This document shows, piece after piece, positions 1 to 11,400 of a stretch of DNA of 64,000 nt. The first letter of the stretch is position 1. Every line of letters starts with the position of its first letter. Location of the stretch: the NCBI GenBank assembly GCA_904063045.1, contig CAJFCJ010000031.1, positions 248,001 to 312,000 on the forward strand, read 5' to 3'. Source of the stretch: Dimorphilus gyrociliatus. Taxonomy: Eukaryota; Annelida; Polychaeta; Dinophilidae. A model generated the notes under the pieces. The model saw only the letters and a list, made by a program, of their open reading frames with translations. It was not told the origin of the DNA and ran no database searches. Both the position numbers and the translations under genes were made by a program.

Positions 1-346
1 CGTAATAGGAAAACTCGTTTTCCCATTGAACAATTGCAATTATAAATAGGGAGTATTTACAAGTATGATATGGCCTTTTTCGATATAGTATAAGTAATTG
101 TTCATGATCACTCTCATTTTCGTTTTTAGAAAGAACTTCAAGAGCTTTGGGACAACCTTTTCCGTCAACTCCAACATACTTTTTATAGTAAACTGGAATT
201 AGCCTTGCTTTTCTTTCCTCAAATATTTCACTTAGATCTTCTTCATTTTTTCCGTGGCCCAAATGAAAATATATATTACCTTCCAACAATTCAGTATTAA
301 TATTACAATCGCAGGGAGGTATACTAGCGTTTCGGATGAAGGACAT
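1..346 (-). CDS. TET: TET-family 5-methylcytosine dioxygenase, N-terminal fragment (partial at left edge)
   Basis: The reverse strand reads from an ATG at 346 to the window edge without a stop (115 residues). It matches the start of the TET cysteine-rich region: a CDCN motif near residue 12, then a HLG motif, a 'GKGCP' block, a run of charged residues, and 'HTCKYSLFIIAIVQWEN' where vertebrate TETs have the H-x-C...VIVI...W(E/D) stretch. TET enzymes oxidise 5-methylcytosine using Fe(II) and 2-oxoglutarate; the catalytic double-stranded beta-helix would lie beyond the left edge. In-frame TAA codons lie shortly upstream, so 346 is either the true start or just inside an exon whose acceptor is the TAG at about 349-351. 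No CXXC domain is visible. Fairly confident of the family, unsure of the start. Confidence 0.72.
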   Translation of the reverse strand, partial: MSFIRNASIPPCDCNINTELLEGNIYFHLGHGKNEEDLSEIFEERKARLIPVYYKKYVGVDGKGCPKALEVLSKNENESDHEQLLILYRKRPYHTCKYSLFIIAIVQWENEFSYY

Positions 347-722
347 GGCTAATTTGCCGAGTGGAATAACAAGAAATTAAAAGAACTCATTTAATTAATA
401 CTAATTTTGTTAAGCATAACTCAGGAAAAAACTTTTATACTACTATTTAAAGGTAAAAATTTCATATTGTAGATGGCGCTATAAGTAGGTTGAAAATATT
501 TTATCGTTAAAATAGTAATTTTAAATAAATTTTATCAGAAATAAAGTTTTAAAATCTAATGGAAAAAATATATTTTTTATATTTTTGGTATAAAAATTCA
601 AAATACGAAAATAATATTTAAAGAAAAAAAAAGCAGTCAACTGACATCGCAATATCATATCCAATAAAGGCGATTGTTTTTTTCATTGGTGACAATCTTC
701 CTGGTTTTTATATACATTGAAT
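347..722. promoter_or_regulatory. Shared divergent upstream region of TET and UBE2M
   Basis: AT-rich, no coding potential seen. The two start codons face away from each other about 375 bp apart, so the promoters of both genes probably lie here. No TATA box or other element stands out enough to name. Confidence 0.4.
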
Positions 723-1478
723 ATGATTAAATTATTCTCATTACGAAATCAAGAGAAAGAAGGCAATGATAGTAAATCCGGGAGAGTTAATCAGAAGAAA
801 GTATCAGCAGCCGTTCTAAGAGTCCAGAAGGGTATGAAATTTCAAGTCATATTAAATACTTTTATCAAACTCTTTTAATGTATAAATTGTAGATTTAAAC
901 GATCTAAATCTTCCTAAAACGTGTAAAGTTGATTTTCCGGACCCAGACGATCTCCTAAACTTTAAATTGACATTAATACCCGACGAAGGCTTCTATCGTG
1001 GAGGAAAGTTTGTATTCTCTTTCAAAATTCCACCAGGATATCCTCATGAAGCACCCAAAGTAAAATGTGAAACCATGGTATACCATCCAAACATTGATTT
1101 GCAAGGCAATATATGCTTAAATATTCTCAGGTATTTCATGATATATAGTTATGACCTTCTACTCTTGTACTAAAACAATTAATCTAATTTATTCAGGGAG
1201 GATTGGAAGCCTGTTCTTAACCTTCACTCTGTTATTGTTGGGATACAGTTCTTATTTCTGGTATAGTATTACTCAAATAAAATATTGCACACATTTAGTC
1301 ATTATTAATACTTGATTATTCATCATTTAAATAGGAACCTAACCCTCATGACCCCTTAAACGAAAATGCTGCCGAAATGCTAAAAACAAACCAGCGGATG
1401 TTTGAACAGAACATCTTCAAGTCAATGAGAGGTGGTTATATCGGAAGTACATACTTCGAACGCTGTCTCCTTAAATAG
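723..1478 (+). CDS. UBE2M: NEDD8-conjugating enzyme E2 M (UBC12)
   Basis: Four exons (723-831, 893-1130, 1197-1260, 1335-1478) join to 184 residues, close to the 183 of human UBE2M. The N-terminal MIKLFSL, which in the family docks on the NAE1/UBA3 E1 and on DCN1, is conserved exactly. The UBC fold is complete, with '[19 protein letters not shown]' around the catalytic cysteine and a C-terminal '[13 protein letters not shown]'. It accepts NEDD8 as a thioester and passes it to cullins. This connects functionally with DDB1 at 36.8 kb, the CRL4 adaptor. Introns are 61, 66 and 74 bp. No odd features; orthology is very likely. Confidence 0.96.
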
Positions 1479-1493
1479 AGAAATCGCCACCTT

Positions 1494-1495
<2 letters not shown>

Positions 1496-1537
<42 letters not shown>
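1496..1537. repeat. (AT)n microsatellite
   Basis: About 21 uninterrupted AT units directly after the UBE2M stop codon. The remaining sequence to 1830 is AT-rich 3' flank between two convergent genes, with nothing else recognised. Confidence 0.95.
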
Positions 1538-1542
<5 letters not shown>

Positions 1543-1830
1543 AAGGAGAAATGGTCGAGTGCCATTTAACATTTGGCTATTTTCGTATAATCTAAATGGT
1601 TTTACAATTTATAGTTCAAATCATGCAGATAGGCGTTTCAGTTGTGCGATTTTCTAATACAAAAATTTATTATATTGCGTATGCTAAAACTATTTTTAAT
1701 ATTATTAATTAATGTGAAATGAAATGCAGCGTGTTTGAATATGTCATTCTGTGTATTGGTTTTTTTTTTTGTTTCTCTTTTTTTTATAATAAGAAAGTTA
1801 TAAAGTTCAAAATATCCATTTTTATTCTAT

Positions 1831-4380
1831 CTATTCTTCTGGGACATTTGAGTTTGTGGGAACGATGGCTCCGCCTCCGATTAATCCATTTGCAGTATTG
1901 AAAAGATTAATTGGACTATTTCCATCAGTGATTAAAGTTGATTTGATGCCAAGACCTTGCAATAACTTAGCTTGCATCTCTGGTCCAGCGACGGCGATTG
2001 CCCTGATGGTATCAGCTCCGATAGCATCAATCATTCTCTTGAATTTTTCTACTTCAATATCAGCCAATTCTTTTGCTCTAGATATTTCAAGTCCATTAGA
2101 TTCTTTTGTATATTGAAGGGCTTGAGTCAATCTTTCTAATTCAGCATCAGCCTCGATCTTCAATGCTTTAGCCTTCAGTTCAGCTTGTTCCACATTGGCT
2201 TCTGAATCGATTCGGATAGCTTCAGCTCGGCTCTCAGCCTCTGCCTTTGCCTGTCCTCTGGCTTCTACAGCGGCAGACTGAGCTTGAAGCTCTAGCAGAT
2301 TCTTCTTTGACTTTTCTACCTCAGCTTCGTCTTGGATTCTCTGTCTTTCTAATTTACCCTTAGCTTCTTGTTCTAATCTCTCTGCCTCTTGTCTGGCAGT
2401 AGCTTCTTGGGCTGCAACAGTGATTTCAATTGCCAATTGTACGGATTTTTGTAAAGCATCCCTCGTCCTTTGATCAACCGGTTCTACCGACTGAATATCG
2501 ATACTAGTAACAACGAGATTATTTTGTTTAAAGAGGAAGGATTCACCAATTTTGTTATTTTCTGTGTAACCGAAAACTGATCCACGGATGATGCGAGCAG
2601 AATTTTTGTGGAAATCATCAAATTGTACACTAGCAACAGCTCCTCTAATACGCGAGGCCATTGCTTTACAAGCATCACCAACGAAATCTGGTACGCTAAA
2701 AATCTTGGCGACATCTTGTTCATTGTCTTTCTGAACTTCAAAGTGCCAATTGTAACTAAGTTGAAGTTGAAGTCTGGCGTGATCAGCCGTTTCAACAACA
2801 ATAATATCTGTACAAAAGTCAGGTCCCAAGAGGAGACAGAGACTCTTTATAACATTTGGTTTCTTGGGTTTCCCTCCAGAAAGAGATAATTGTGTGAATT
2901 GTTCATCAGGATCAAGCATGACCAATTCAGGTCCGAAAATAATTCTAGCTTTTTTCTGCTTATAATCGTATATTTGTACGGCGGCGTTGTGAGGAACTCG
3001 GAAAGTGACTACTCTAGTTTTATCTCTTGGTTTCCCCTCTACACCAGTGGATCTTCTATCAGATCGGTCTGCAATAGGATCTTTACCAGTGGTCAATAGA
3101 CCCTCAACTACTGGGGGTAATTTCTTTTCCCAAAGTTCCTCATCTTGTGTAAGCATATAAGTACCGCTGGTGACAGCTCTAACTTTTCCGTTCTTAATAT
3201 TTCTCACATAGATACCTTCATTCTCATCCAAAGGTATGGCAGTTCTCTTGGTTACTACCTCTACTTCAACTGGTGGCATATATTCGACAGGTCCTCTAAT
3301 CATCCACTTATCACCTGGTTGCCTGGTAACATCGCCATCTTGAAATAATTCGTTGGATTTCAAAATCACACCTTCGTTTTCTCCTAAAACGTATACATTT
3401 TGAACACCCTTTTCCAGCGATTCTCCAGGTAAAAGGAAGAAACTTTTTTCTCCTCTGACTAGCTTCTTTTTGCCTAATTGAGGCTTGTTATGTTCATCAA
3501 CAGGATCTAGTATCACACAGTATTGGCGGTTTGTTAAAGTTGTAATATCTACAAAACCCATAACTTTTTCGTATACGTGTGGTATATGAGTTTCAGTGTC
3601 AGATAACTTGATAAGCCATTCTTCTCCGTTTTTTCTTGTGACATTAAAGTCGTCTTTAAACGTACGACTGGCCTGCATATGTAGAGCTCTCTTTTCGCTC
3701 AATACGTAAGCGTTGACGACATCAACAACTTCCTCGTAAACGCCAGGAAGATAGGCGCCCGTATTCTTTACTAACCATTCTTCTCCCGTAACTCTATTAA
3801 TGCCTTCGAAATCCTCACATTCCTTTCTAGCTCTAAGTTTCAAGGCTTGATTAGGCATAATAACAGTTGCTCTAATAGTTTCATCAACGACAACTTCTTT
3901 TCTTGGGATATAAGTTCCCGGTCCCTTGAAAAGCCATTCATCACCGGCAATTCTTTTCTTTCCTTCCCCATCAGTAAAATCCAAGACAGCTCTCAATCTA
4001 AGAGCAGAGTTTGCAACCACAATAGTAAGGGGCTTTACTGGCTGTAATAAAACTTCTCCAGGGTACAAGGGGAAAGGATCTTGAGTTAGACGAATTTCTT
4101 TATCGGCATGAGCCAACTTTACTTGACCATATCCGTCTAAGATTACTTCACCATCGCCATTTCTTTGAACAGGATTTTCAATAATACAATATTGTCTTGG
4201 AGGAACTGTTATCATTCGTTCCGGTCCCAATACGACCCTTTCATTATCTTGTCTAATGTATGTTTTTGGACCAACCTCAATTCGAGATACATTGGTATTT
4301 TGATCCAAAACATGCAAATAGAAATAGGGAGGAATACGGAAGAGAGAATTATCTTCCTGTACAGTTTTTCGGAGAGACAT
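1831..4380 (-). CDS. MVP: Major vault protein
   Basis: A single uninterrupted reading frame of 849 residues; animal MVPs are about 860. The N-terminal two thirds hold the tandem vault repeats, seen as recurring '(G)EEWL(I/V)K' and 'GPxxYxP' blocks between about residues 60 and 390. Next come the shoulder domain, a long Ala/Glu/Lys/Gln-rich helix (about 650-780) that forms the cap coiled coil, and a glycine-rich C-terminus. MVP builds the shell of the cytoplasmic vault ribonucleoprotein. The gene has no intron, although neighbours are cut every 100-200 bp. The start is the first ATG of the conserved N-terminus ('[15 protein letters not shown]'). Confidence 0.97.
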   Translation of the reverse strand: MSLRKTVQEDNSLFRIPPYFYLHVLDQNTNVSRIEVGPKTYIRQDNERVVLGPERMITVPPRQYCIIENPVQRNGDGEVILDGYGQVKLAHADKEIRLTQDPFPLYPGEVLLQPVKPLTIVVANSALRLRAVLDFTDGEGKKRIAGDEWLFKGPGTYIPRKEVVVDETIRATVIMPNQALKLRARKECEDFEGINRVTGEEWLVKNTGAYLPGVYEEVVDVVNAYVLSEKRALHMQASRTFKDDFNVTRKNGEEWLIKLSDTETHIPHVYEKVMGFVDITTLTNRQYCVILDPVDEHNKPQLGKKKLVRGEKSFFLLPGESLEKGVQNVYVLGENEGVILKSNELFQDGDVTRQPGDKWMIRGPVEYMPPVEVEVVTKRTAIPLDENEGIYVRNIKNGKVRAVTSGTYMLTQDEELWEKKLPPVVEGLLTTGKDPIADRSDRRSTGVEGKPRDKTRVVTFRVPHNAAVQIYDYKQKKARIIFGPELVMLDPDEQFTQLSLSGGKPKKPNVIKSLCLLLGPDFCTDIIVVETADHARLQLQLSYNWHFEVQKDNEQDVAKIFSVPDFVGDACKAMASRIRGAVASVQFDDFHKNSARIIRGSVFGYTENNKIGESFLFKQNNLVVTSIDIQSVEPVDQRTRDALQKSVQLAIEITVAAQEATARQEAERLEQEAKGKLERQRIQDEAEVEKSKKNLLELQAQSAAVEARGQAKAEAESRAEAIRIDSEANVEQAELKAKALKIEADAELERLTQALQYTKESNGLEISRAKELADIEVEKFKRMIDAIGADTIRAIAVAGPEMQAKLLQGLGIKSTLITDGNSPINLFNTANGLIGGGAIVPTNSNVPEE

Positions 4381-5985
4381 CTTACAGTGTTTTCAAAAGA
4401 AGCTGGCTGAAGAATGAATTATATGCAGCCCGGCCGTCAATAAAGAGCAAAAAATTATCTTGATTGTGAAATTTTACTTTTTGAATAATCGCTCAAAATG
4501 TTTAAGAAATAATTGTACAAGTGATGTTTTTTCAAAAAAGTGACTCATCAGTCTGTCTAGCTGAGTTGGCGCCTCAGTCGCTTGCACAACTCTTACAAAT
4601 TACCTTTAGGCCTATCGTCATAGCAACTTCAATAATTTCGAATATAATCAATTTATCTGGACTTCACTTGACAGACAAGAAGTATTATTTAAATAACTTA
4701 TTACTGTTCAACAATGCTTTGTCTGGAAATGAGAGAGAGAGAGAGGGAAACCTATTTCTTTAATGTTGAATCACTCTTATCTTACATTTTAGAAAGAGTA
4801 GATATCGCTGTGTTTAATCAGCAAAATTTTCAATTTATGACACGTTGTCTCAAAAAAAAATACTTATTTAGTAAATTTTGCAGTAAGTCTACAGTAATTT
4901 GCATATTAACAATACTCCTTGCAATAAAACTCTTTGAAGAGTTATGCCCTTCACCTTCAAATTCACAATAATTCCTAACAAATACTGTAAAAATGTTCTA
5001 TAAAACTTGACAGGCCAAAATAAGCTGTACAAAAAAAATAGCTATTAAACTTAGGAAAATAACCTGTGATGATTAATAATTCTTTAAAGAATATTACTAA
5101 ATATCTATATTTCATTACAAATCTAATGAAATATCGTGCAATAATTCCTCGAGAATATTCTTTAAAAGAATTGCTCGAAATTCGATTCTTTTTCTTATTT
5201 ATATTGTTTGAGCACATTATACTAACATTATATTAAGTATTAAATTTAGTTTGAGTGTATAATAATTTCAAAATATCAGAAACAGCCTCATTTTGAAATA
5301 TGATAAGAATGTTTATTAATTTATAGAGGCATTTATATTCGAACGAAAAATCACCGAAAAAGCATATAAAAAATAAAGTAACTGTATTAAAAAAAAAACA
5401 AGGAAGTTTATAATTACGAAAAGTTATATTGAAAACAAATTGAAAAAATATGTAAACAGTAATCGATAATAAAGGAAAAAAGATTAAATATTCTAAGTGG
5501 GCGTAAAAGATAAAAAAAATATAAAGCAAAAGAGAATAAAAATACAATGTTAAATGACAAATGAAACATATTAGTAGCACCATGTATATATAAAAAAGAA
5601 TAGAGATAGTTCACAGAATGATTAGAGTGGAAAAACACCCCCTAAACGACTGTTAGTAGAATTGATAATCTGATGAGGTTAACACAGTTTAGAAACAGAT
5701 ATTGATAATAAACAAAAGTTTTTTTTTGAGAATTCTTTCAAAGAGTTACTGAATTCAAAACGAATGGTATTGTATAGTATAAAATAAAACAACAGATCAA
5801 CATTTGCATTGGGTAAAGATATTGAGAGAGAGAGTGGGGAGTATTTATTAAAGGGAATGAGCAAAATAATACTGCATAAAAGAGATAAATTGTTAGCTCT
5901 CTTTATCTTAACATATACATATATATTTATACTAATTTAGATGATAATAGAAGTGTATTCTTTTTATTATATAGGGGAATTCGTG
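4381..5985. other. Intergenic region, MVP upstream and S6KL downstream
   Basis: AT-rich with a short (GA)n run at about 4731-4745 and A/T tracts. Open frames here are short, have no recognisable family and look like chance. The MVP promoter must lie at the left end and the S6KL 3' UTR at the right. Confidence 0.6.
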
Positions 5986-7480
5986 TTAGACAAGAATTGG
6001 TTTAGCTTGAGCAATACTGTTGCACCATACGTAAGTGCGATTGCCGACCATAAAAGTTGCGTCGTAATCAAACCCATTAATGTAGTCTCCGTTGATTCCA
6101 TTGAGCTTAATCTCAGTATTTTCAGATTGGAAATACATTGGAGGTAGAACGCTAAATATTTCATTGATACGTTTTGTTGTATATTGGTTGCAATTTTCTA
6201 ATATGATATCGAAAATAGGTATCTTTTTAGCAAAGACAACGTCAAAATTTAATCTTTGAAAGAATGGCTGATTTTGCAAACTGTAAATATCGTGAAGCCT
6301 TCGCCTGCTATCTTTTTCTAACAGATTTTTAACAATATGTTTAGCTTCATTAGAATAATTTCCGTAAAACGGTAATTCGTATGTACTTTGTGAACACATT
6401 TTGGCCATTTCAAAATGATCTTTTCCAGGTTTCACTGGAAAATGACCGGCCAATAGAGAATACATAAGAATACCTAATGACCACCAATCAGCTGAATGCG
6501 TATAAGTTTGCATAGCTAATACCTCGGGTGCTATGTATTGTAACGTTCCACAAATTGTTCTTGTTCTTTCTCCAATTGACAAGCATTTAGATAGACCAAA
6601 ATCAGTAATAGAGATGTGGCCTAACTCATCCAGTAAAATATTCTCCATCTGTAATCAATATAATATTATTTACATAAGCGAAAAAAGGTCATAGTCTGTT
6701 TACCTTCAAATCTCGATAAATAATACCATTTTTGTGTAGGAAATCTGCAAGTTATTTAGTAAAGTTAAATAACTAAGTGAAAAATTGAGCCTAAATAGAA
6801 AGATAAAAAAAAACCAACCAAGTCCTAGAGCTATTTCGGCTATATAAACTCTTGTTAGATTCTCGCTAAAACGATCACTCTGTTTCCATAAAGCAAAAAG
6901 ATCACCATTAGGCTTATATTCCATAACTAAAAGAAAAACAACAATTATATTAGTAAATTTTAGTATATCTAGAATAAAAAAAGACCTACGAATGTTTAAG
7001 TTGTCCATGTCTTGGAAAAAAGAAAAAGCTTTAACAATAAATGGATGTTTACTAAAGGAACTTTGAATTGATGCCTCATCTTTAACCCTCTTTTTAGCTC
7101 CCAACTCGCTTATTGTCGATTTTTGCATTACTTTTAAAACTAATACTTTGTTATCAGTCTTTCTGTGAACTTTGAAAACATTTCCATAGGCTCCCTTGGC
7201 TATAATAGTTTCAATAACAAAGTCTCTCAGAACGTCATATGCACCTGAACAGTATTCAGGTAAAAAGTCTGATTCCTTATTCTTAGGGTTTGGAGATGAT
7301 GGGGATTTTAAATTTTCTAACGATTGAGCTCTCTTTCGTTTACTAAACTTGGACGATGTTGGGAAATCCTGTTGTACAAAAACATAGCGAAGTTAGGGTT
7401 CTGCACGAAAAATATACTTAACTAACCTGATCAGGTAGAGATGCAAAGTTTTTGTGGAGTTTTGGTTGAGTGTTCCCCAT
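5986..7480 (-). CDS. S6KL: S6KL/RSKR-type AGC-like serine/threonine kinase
   Basis: Five exons (7427-7480, 6990-7368, 6819-6926, 6704-6744, 5986-6648) join in phase to 414 residues. The start MGNTQPK has Gly2 and could be N-myristoylated. The kinase domain follows a short basic/serine-rich leader: glycine loop 'AKGAYGNVF', beta3 Lys in 'VLVLKV', catalytic loop 'YRDLKMENILL', DFG, '[12 protein letters not shown]'. The sequence tracks human RSKR (SgK494) and Drosophila S6KL closely, including 'FPVKPGKDH'-like residues after the ADWWS motif. Drosophila S6KL acts at neuromuscular synapses; the role here is inferred. The C-terminal tail beyond the domain is not recognised. Divergent from the BAZ1B-like gene. 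Confidence 0.87.
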
Positions 7481-8476
7481 ATTTATTATTTTTATATAAT
7501 ATTATACGACATTGTTCATATATATATATCCATTTTCATAGAGATTCTTCTAGTAAACACATTTACGAGGTATAGGTAGCGCTAACTCCCAAAGTCTTAT
7601 TGAATCTCTTGAAAATTACCTATTTTACTTAAAAAACTACATTCTAAAATACAAAAAATTTGTTTAGTAATAATTTTTTTACTAATATTTATGTTATGAA
7701 AATAATTTTTTTTTCAAAAAAGGTACTCATTGACAAGAAAAATTTCATTGATATTTTAGTTCAAGTTAATATACAGAGCACTCTAGCTAAAAATTATAAA
7801 TAAAAAAATTTTTTTTCCATTGAAAAGCAAGTTAATTTTAATTTCATAAAAGATAATTTACTTCAGTAATCTAGTGTGACCCTGGTACAAAAAGACGGCC
7901 GAACTATTTCTTGGGCTTTTAAAGTATTCTACATCGACCTATTCTTTTTCTCAACTGGTAAGTATTTTTATGTCGTATTTAAAAAGGGTGAATTAATATC
8001 CCTTCGATATAAACGGGGAATTTTTCCGATAAACGGCCGTCTTGGAAGGAAACTGTTTGAAAGTAAAAGAAGCGCCAAAATATAGAAGCAATTCATTGAT
8101 ACGAATTATCTACATTTTAGCAAACTTGAGTTTTTGTTACAAAATTCGTTTGATTAGATATTTAGATAAGTATGTGTTTATTGGTAGAGCATATATTTGT
8201 TTAAGGAACATTTCATAAAATAATAAAAATTTTTAATGAGCGATAAAGCAGTTATAAGGCATAAATTAGAGAGGTTCGCTGATGTAGTTTGCTGCAGCAT
8301 GGCTGCTTTGTTTCGGAGACAAGATCCATGTTTAAAATTCGTCTGCTATCCTACATATTATTGCAGACATATTTAACGATATTGTTCGCTTTTCTTTAAA
8401 TTAAAGCCGATCGGATTGCCATTTCGTCAAATTGACTTATCCTGGGGCACCGTAGAGGCGATCAGAAAGAGAAAAC
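7481..8476. promoter_or_regulatory. Divergent intergenic region, S6KL / BAZ1B-like
   Basis: No supported gene. A weak frame at 7876-8085 contains a good splice donor near 7959, and a possible acceptor lies just before the BAZ1B-like start at about 8454, so a 5' untranslated exon of that gene may be present. A 10-bp inverted repeat (AAGACGGCCG at 7892-7901, reverse complement at 8034-8043) flanks this piece. Confidence 0.35.
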
Positions 8477-11400
8477 ATGAAGAAATCAAATCATGTAATG
8501 ATCGACTCGGATAGCGATGATGAACCCTTGGCAAAAAAGGCTACTTTATCTGAATCAGAAAGGCAAGCTCTCAAAGCCAAGGATGAAGCATTATCCAACG
8601 TCAAGAGAAGGGAATCAGCATCTCCATCGAAAAGAAAGCGAAAAAAGCTAAAGCAGGTTTGATTTCATTGCATAAATATTAATGATTTAAACAATGGATA
8701 ACTTGAGACAATAAATGTGATAATACTGATTTTTAGACAAAACTCTTCGATATGCTCCCGAAAGGGAATGCATCAAGGCCTCGAAGAAGTACACAGTCGC
8801 CCCAAAAAAAGCCATCAAGCACCTCACCTAGGAAATCACTTACAAAATCCGTAAGTAAAATTAATATACAATATATCTATTCATAAGAGAAAATTTTTCT
8901 TAAGACACCGAAAACTGTACCTATACCAAAACCCAGTCTCATTAACATCGAGTCAGAGAGTGGTGTATGCGATTTCGAATTTGCCGATGTATGCCTTATA
9001 ACGGAATTTTATTCGTCATTTTATTCCATTTTGGGGAATTTTGAAAAACCTCTTACTATTGTACGACTGTCGCCATGTAAGTTTTCAATAATATTTATTA
9101 TTTCTCGGGATTTTTTTTTAATAACTGTTTGCAAATGCAAGAATTGACAATATTTTCTTTCAAAAAAGTTGATCTTCTTGCTGGCCTGTGCGATAAGAAA
9201 GCCGTATATAATTGCGTAAATGATGTGTTGGCTGGTTTTGTAGGTTCCTTGTTACTTTGGAGATATAAAAAGGTTCGTTAAGTTCATCATTGTGATGAAA
9301 CGATCAATTAATTAAAAAATCACTTTTCAACAGAGAATACAGTTTCTTAATAAGCCTCTTTACGAATTTGAAATAAATAAATATAACGTTGAGCAAGCAC
9401 TGCGTTTAATTATCATTTATGAAAGAAATAGAACCGCTAATTCAGTGGATGATGAACCTAGTTTTATTGCGCAATGTTTATCTGTAAGTGATCGCTAGCC
9501 TATTCAGTATATAATTTTACTTTGAAAATATATTTATTATACATTTTTCTTTAAAAAAAGGTCGAAGAAATAGCACAGTATTTGGATAATGTTCAATTTC
9601 GAGAATTATGTGCGTCGTCTCAACTTTCGCTTCTTTTAGCCATGCATCAGCAATTGGTTGATAGCGATTTTTTAGCAGTAAGTCTTAATTATAGTAAAAG
9701 GATTAGGTTGACTTAATTAACCTATTTTTATGTGCATATCTCCAACAATTTTAAGCCGTTTTCTTTCCAAAGCTACAAATTGATCAGAAACAACTAAACG
9801 TATATCAATTATGGAAAGATCGTCAACTCGCTATTAAACAACGTAAGGAGGACAAGAAAAAAGATCTAGAGGAATTGAAAAGTAGCTCCCGTAAGATAAA
9901 TTTATTAATTATAAGGTTGTTTTTAATAATTTATATCACTAATTTGCATAGATATGATGAAATATTTGGATAGAAACGCTAATGCTGATAAAGCGGAGAC
10001 AACAGAGAGTCCAGAAAAGATAAAGTATGCTATATTTTTACGTTATAAGAAATATAAGATTATAATAATCCTGTAAATACATATTTTCTTTAAAAAATAG
10101 AGACCGTATGAAAGAAAAGAAAAATAATGATAAAAAGGAAGAAGAAGACTTCAAAAAGAATATAACGGTTAGTTAATTTTAAAAATTTCATTTGTAAACC
10201 AACACTATAATATATATGTATTTATGTATATATATATATACTGCAGATGGCTGAGTATATTGCCAAAGTGACCCTAAGATCATCACCTTTGGGCGAAGAC
10301 CGAGATTACAATAGATATTGGTATCTTTCTTGCTGTCCATCGCATGTTTTCGTTGAAATTTCAAACGACTCTGAACGTAAAATATGGAAGGAAATCGAAC
10401 AACATTCGAACAAGAAGAAGAAGTATATTTTTCTTTCATTTATTATCTATTTTGCTAATAATGTGTTAAAATATTTTTTTAGCGCTCCTCGTGCCCCTCC
10501 TCCAGACGATCCACGGTTACGGAATAGGGCTTGGGCCTATTATAATGACATTAAAACGTTGAAACTAGTGAAATTGGCCTTAAATGCAAGAACAGAAAGG
10601 GAAAAAAATTTGCGGCATAATTTTATAGCTATTTTTAATGACATCAATAAAACCATTACTGAGTAAGTTTTCTTCTATAAAATAATCTGCATATTTTTTC
10701 ATCACTAACAACTACTATTATTGCTATCCAGGGAAGCCGCTGCGATCAAAGAGAGAGAGAAGAAGGAAAAGGAGACGACAAAGGAGAGGGAGAAGGAGAA
10801 GGAGAAAGAGAATGAAAATGAGAAGGAGAATGAGAATGACAACGATAATGAGAACGAGAATGAGAATGAGAGTAAGAATGAAATTAAAAATGAAATTAAA
10901 AATGAAATTAAAAATGAAAATGAGCATGAGAGTGAGAATGCGACCGAAAGTGAGACTGGTTGCGTAGAAATGGAAAATGATAAGAAAGATGAAGCTGTGG
11001 AAGGGCTTTCCGACTCTTTAAAGCGAATCATGTATGAAATGAGTGAAAAAGTAACTGCTTCTGCCCTGGGAGGAGTAGGGTTTCGAAAAGAGGAATTTAT
11101 GAAATTGGAAAACTTGAAGGATTTGGTAAGACAACCTACTTCAAATGCATTCAATACCTAAATAACTAACAAATATGTCTTTTTTATTAAAGCAATCAAA
11201 CCTAGTTTTGCTGAAGGAACAAGTTTACAATAGATTTTTTAAGCCATATTTTCGGTTTTCAGGTAAGAGAATAGCTATTGTTATTGTTACTATTATAACA
11301 AATATTTAAAAACACCCAGGCGAAGAGGATAATGAAAATGAGAGTGTTCAGATGTGGATGGAGGCTGTAGCTGAGTGTAACTGCTTGCCTGAGTTACATT

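Noticed and set aside
5233..5638. Overlapping Phe/Tyr/Leu-rich minus frames
   Set aside because: Typical chance hydrophobic frames in AT-rich DNA, mutually overlapping and without splice or start context.
7876..8085. 69-codon plus frame and a 10-bp inverted repeat that looked like a small transposon
   Set aside because: The frame begins at GTG, has no family match and contains a splice donor; the inverted arms are only 10 bp with no target duplication seen.
10705..11154. Serine/phenylalanine-rich 149-codon frame on the minus strand
   Set aside because: It is the mirror of the purine repeat in the BAZ1B-like exon; low complexity and no supporting splice sites.
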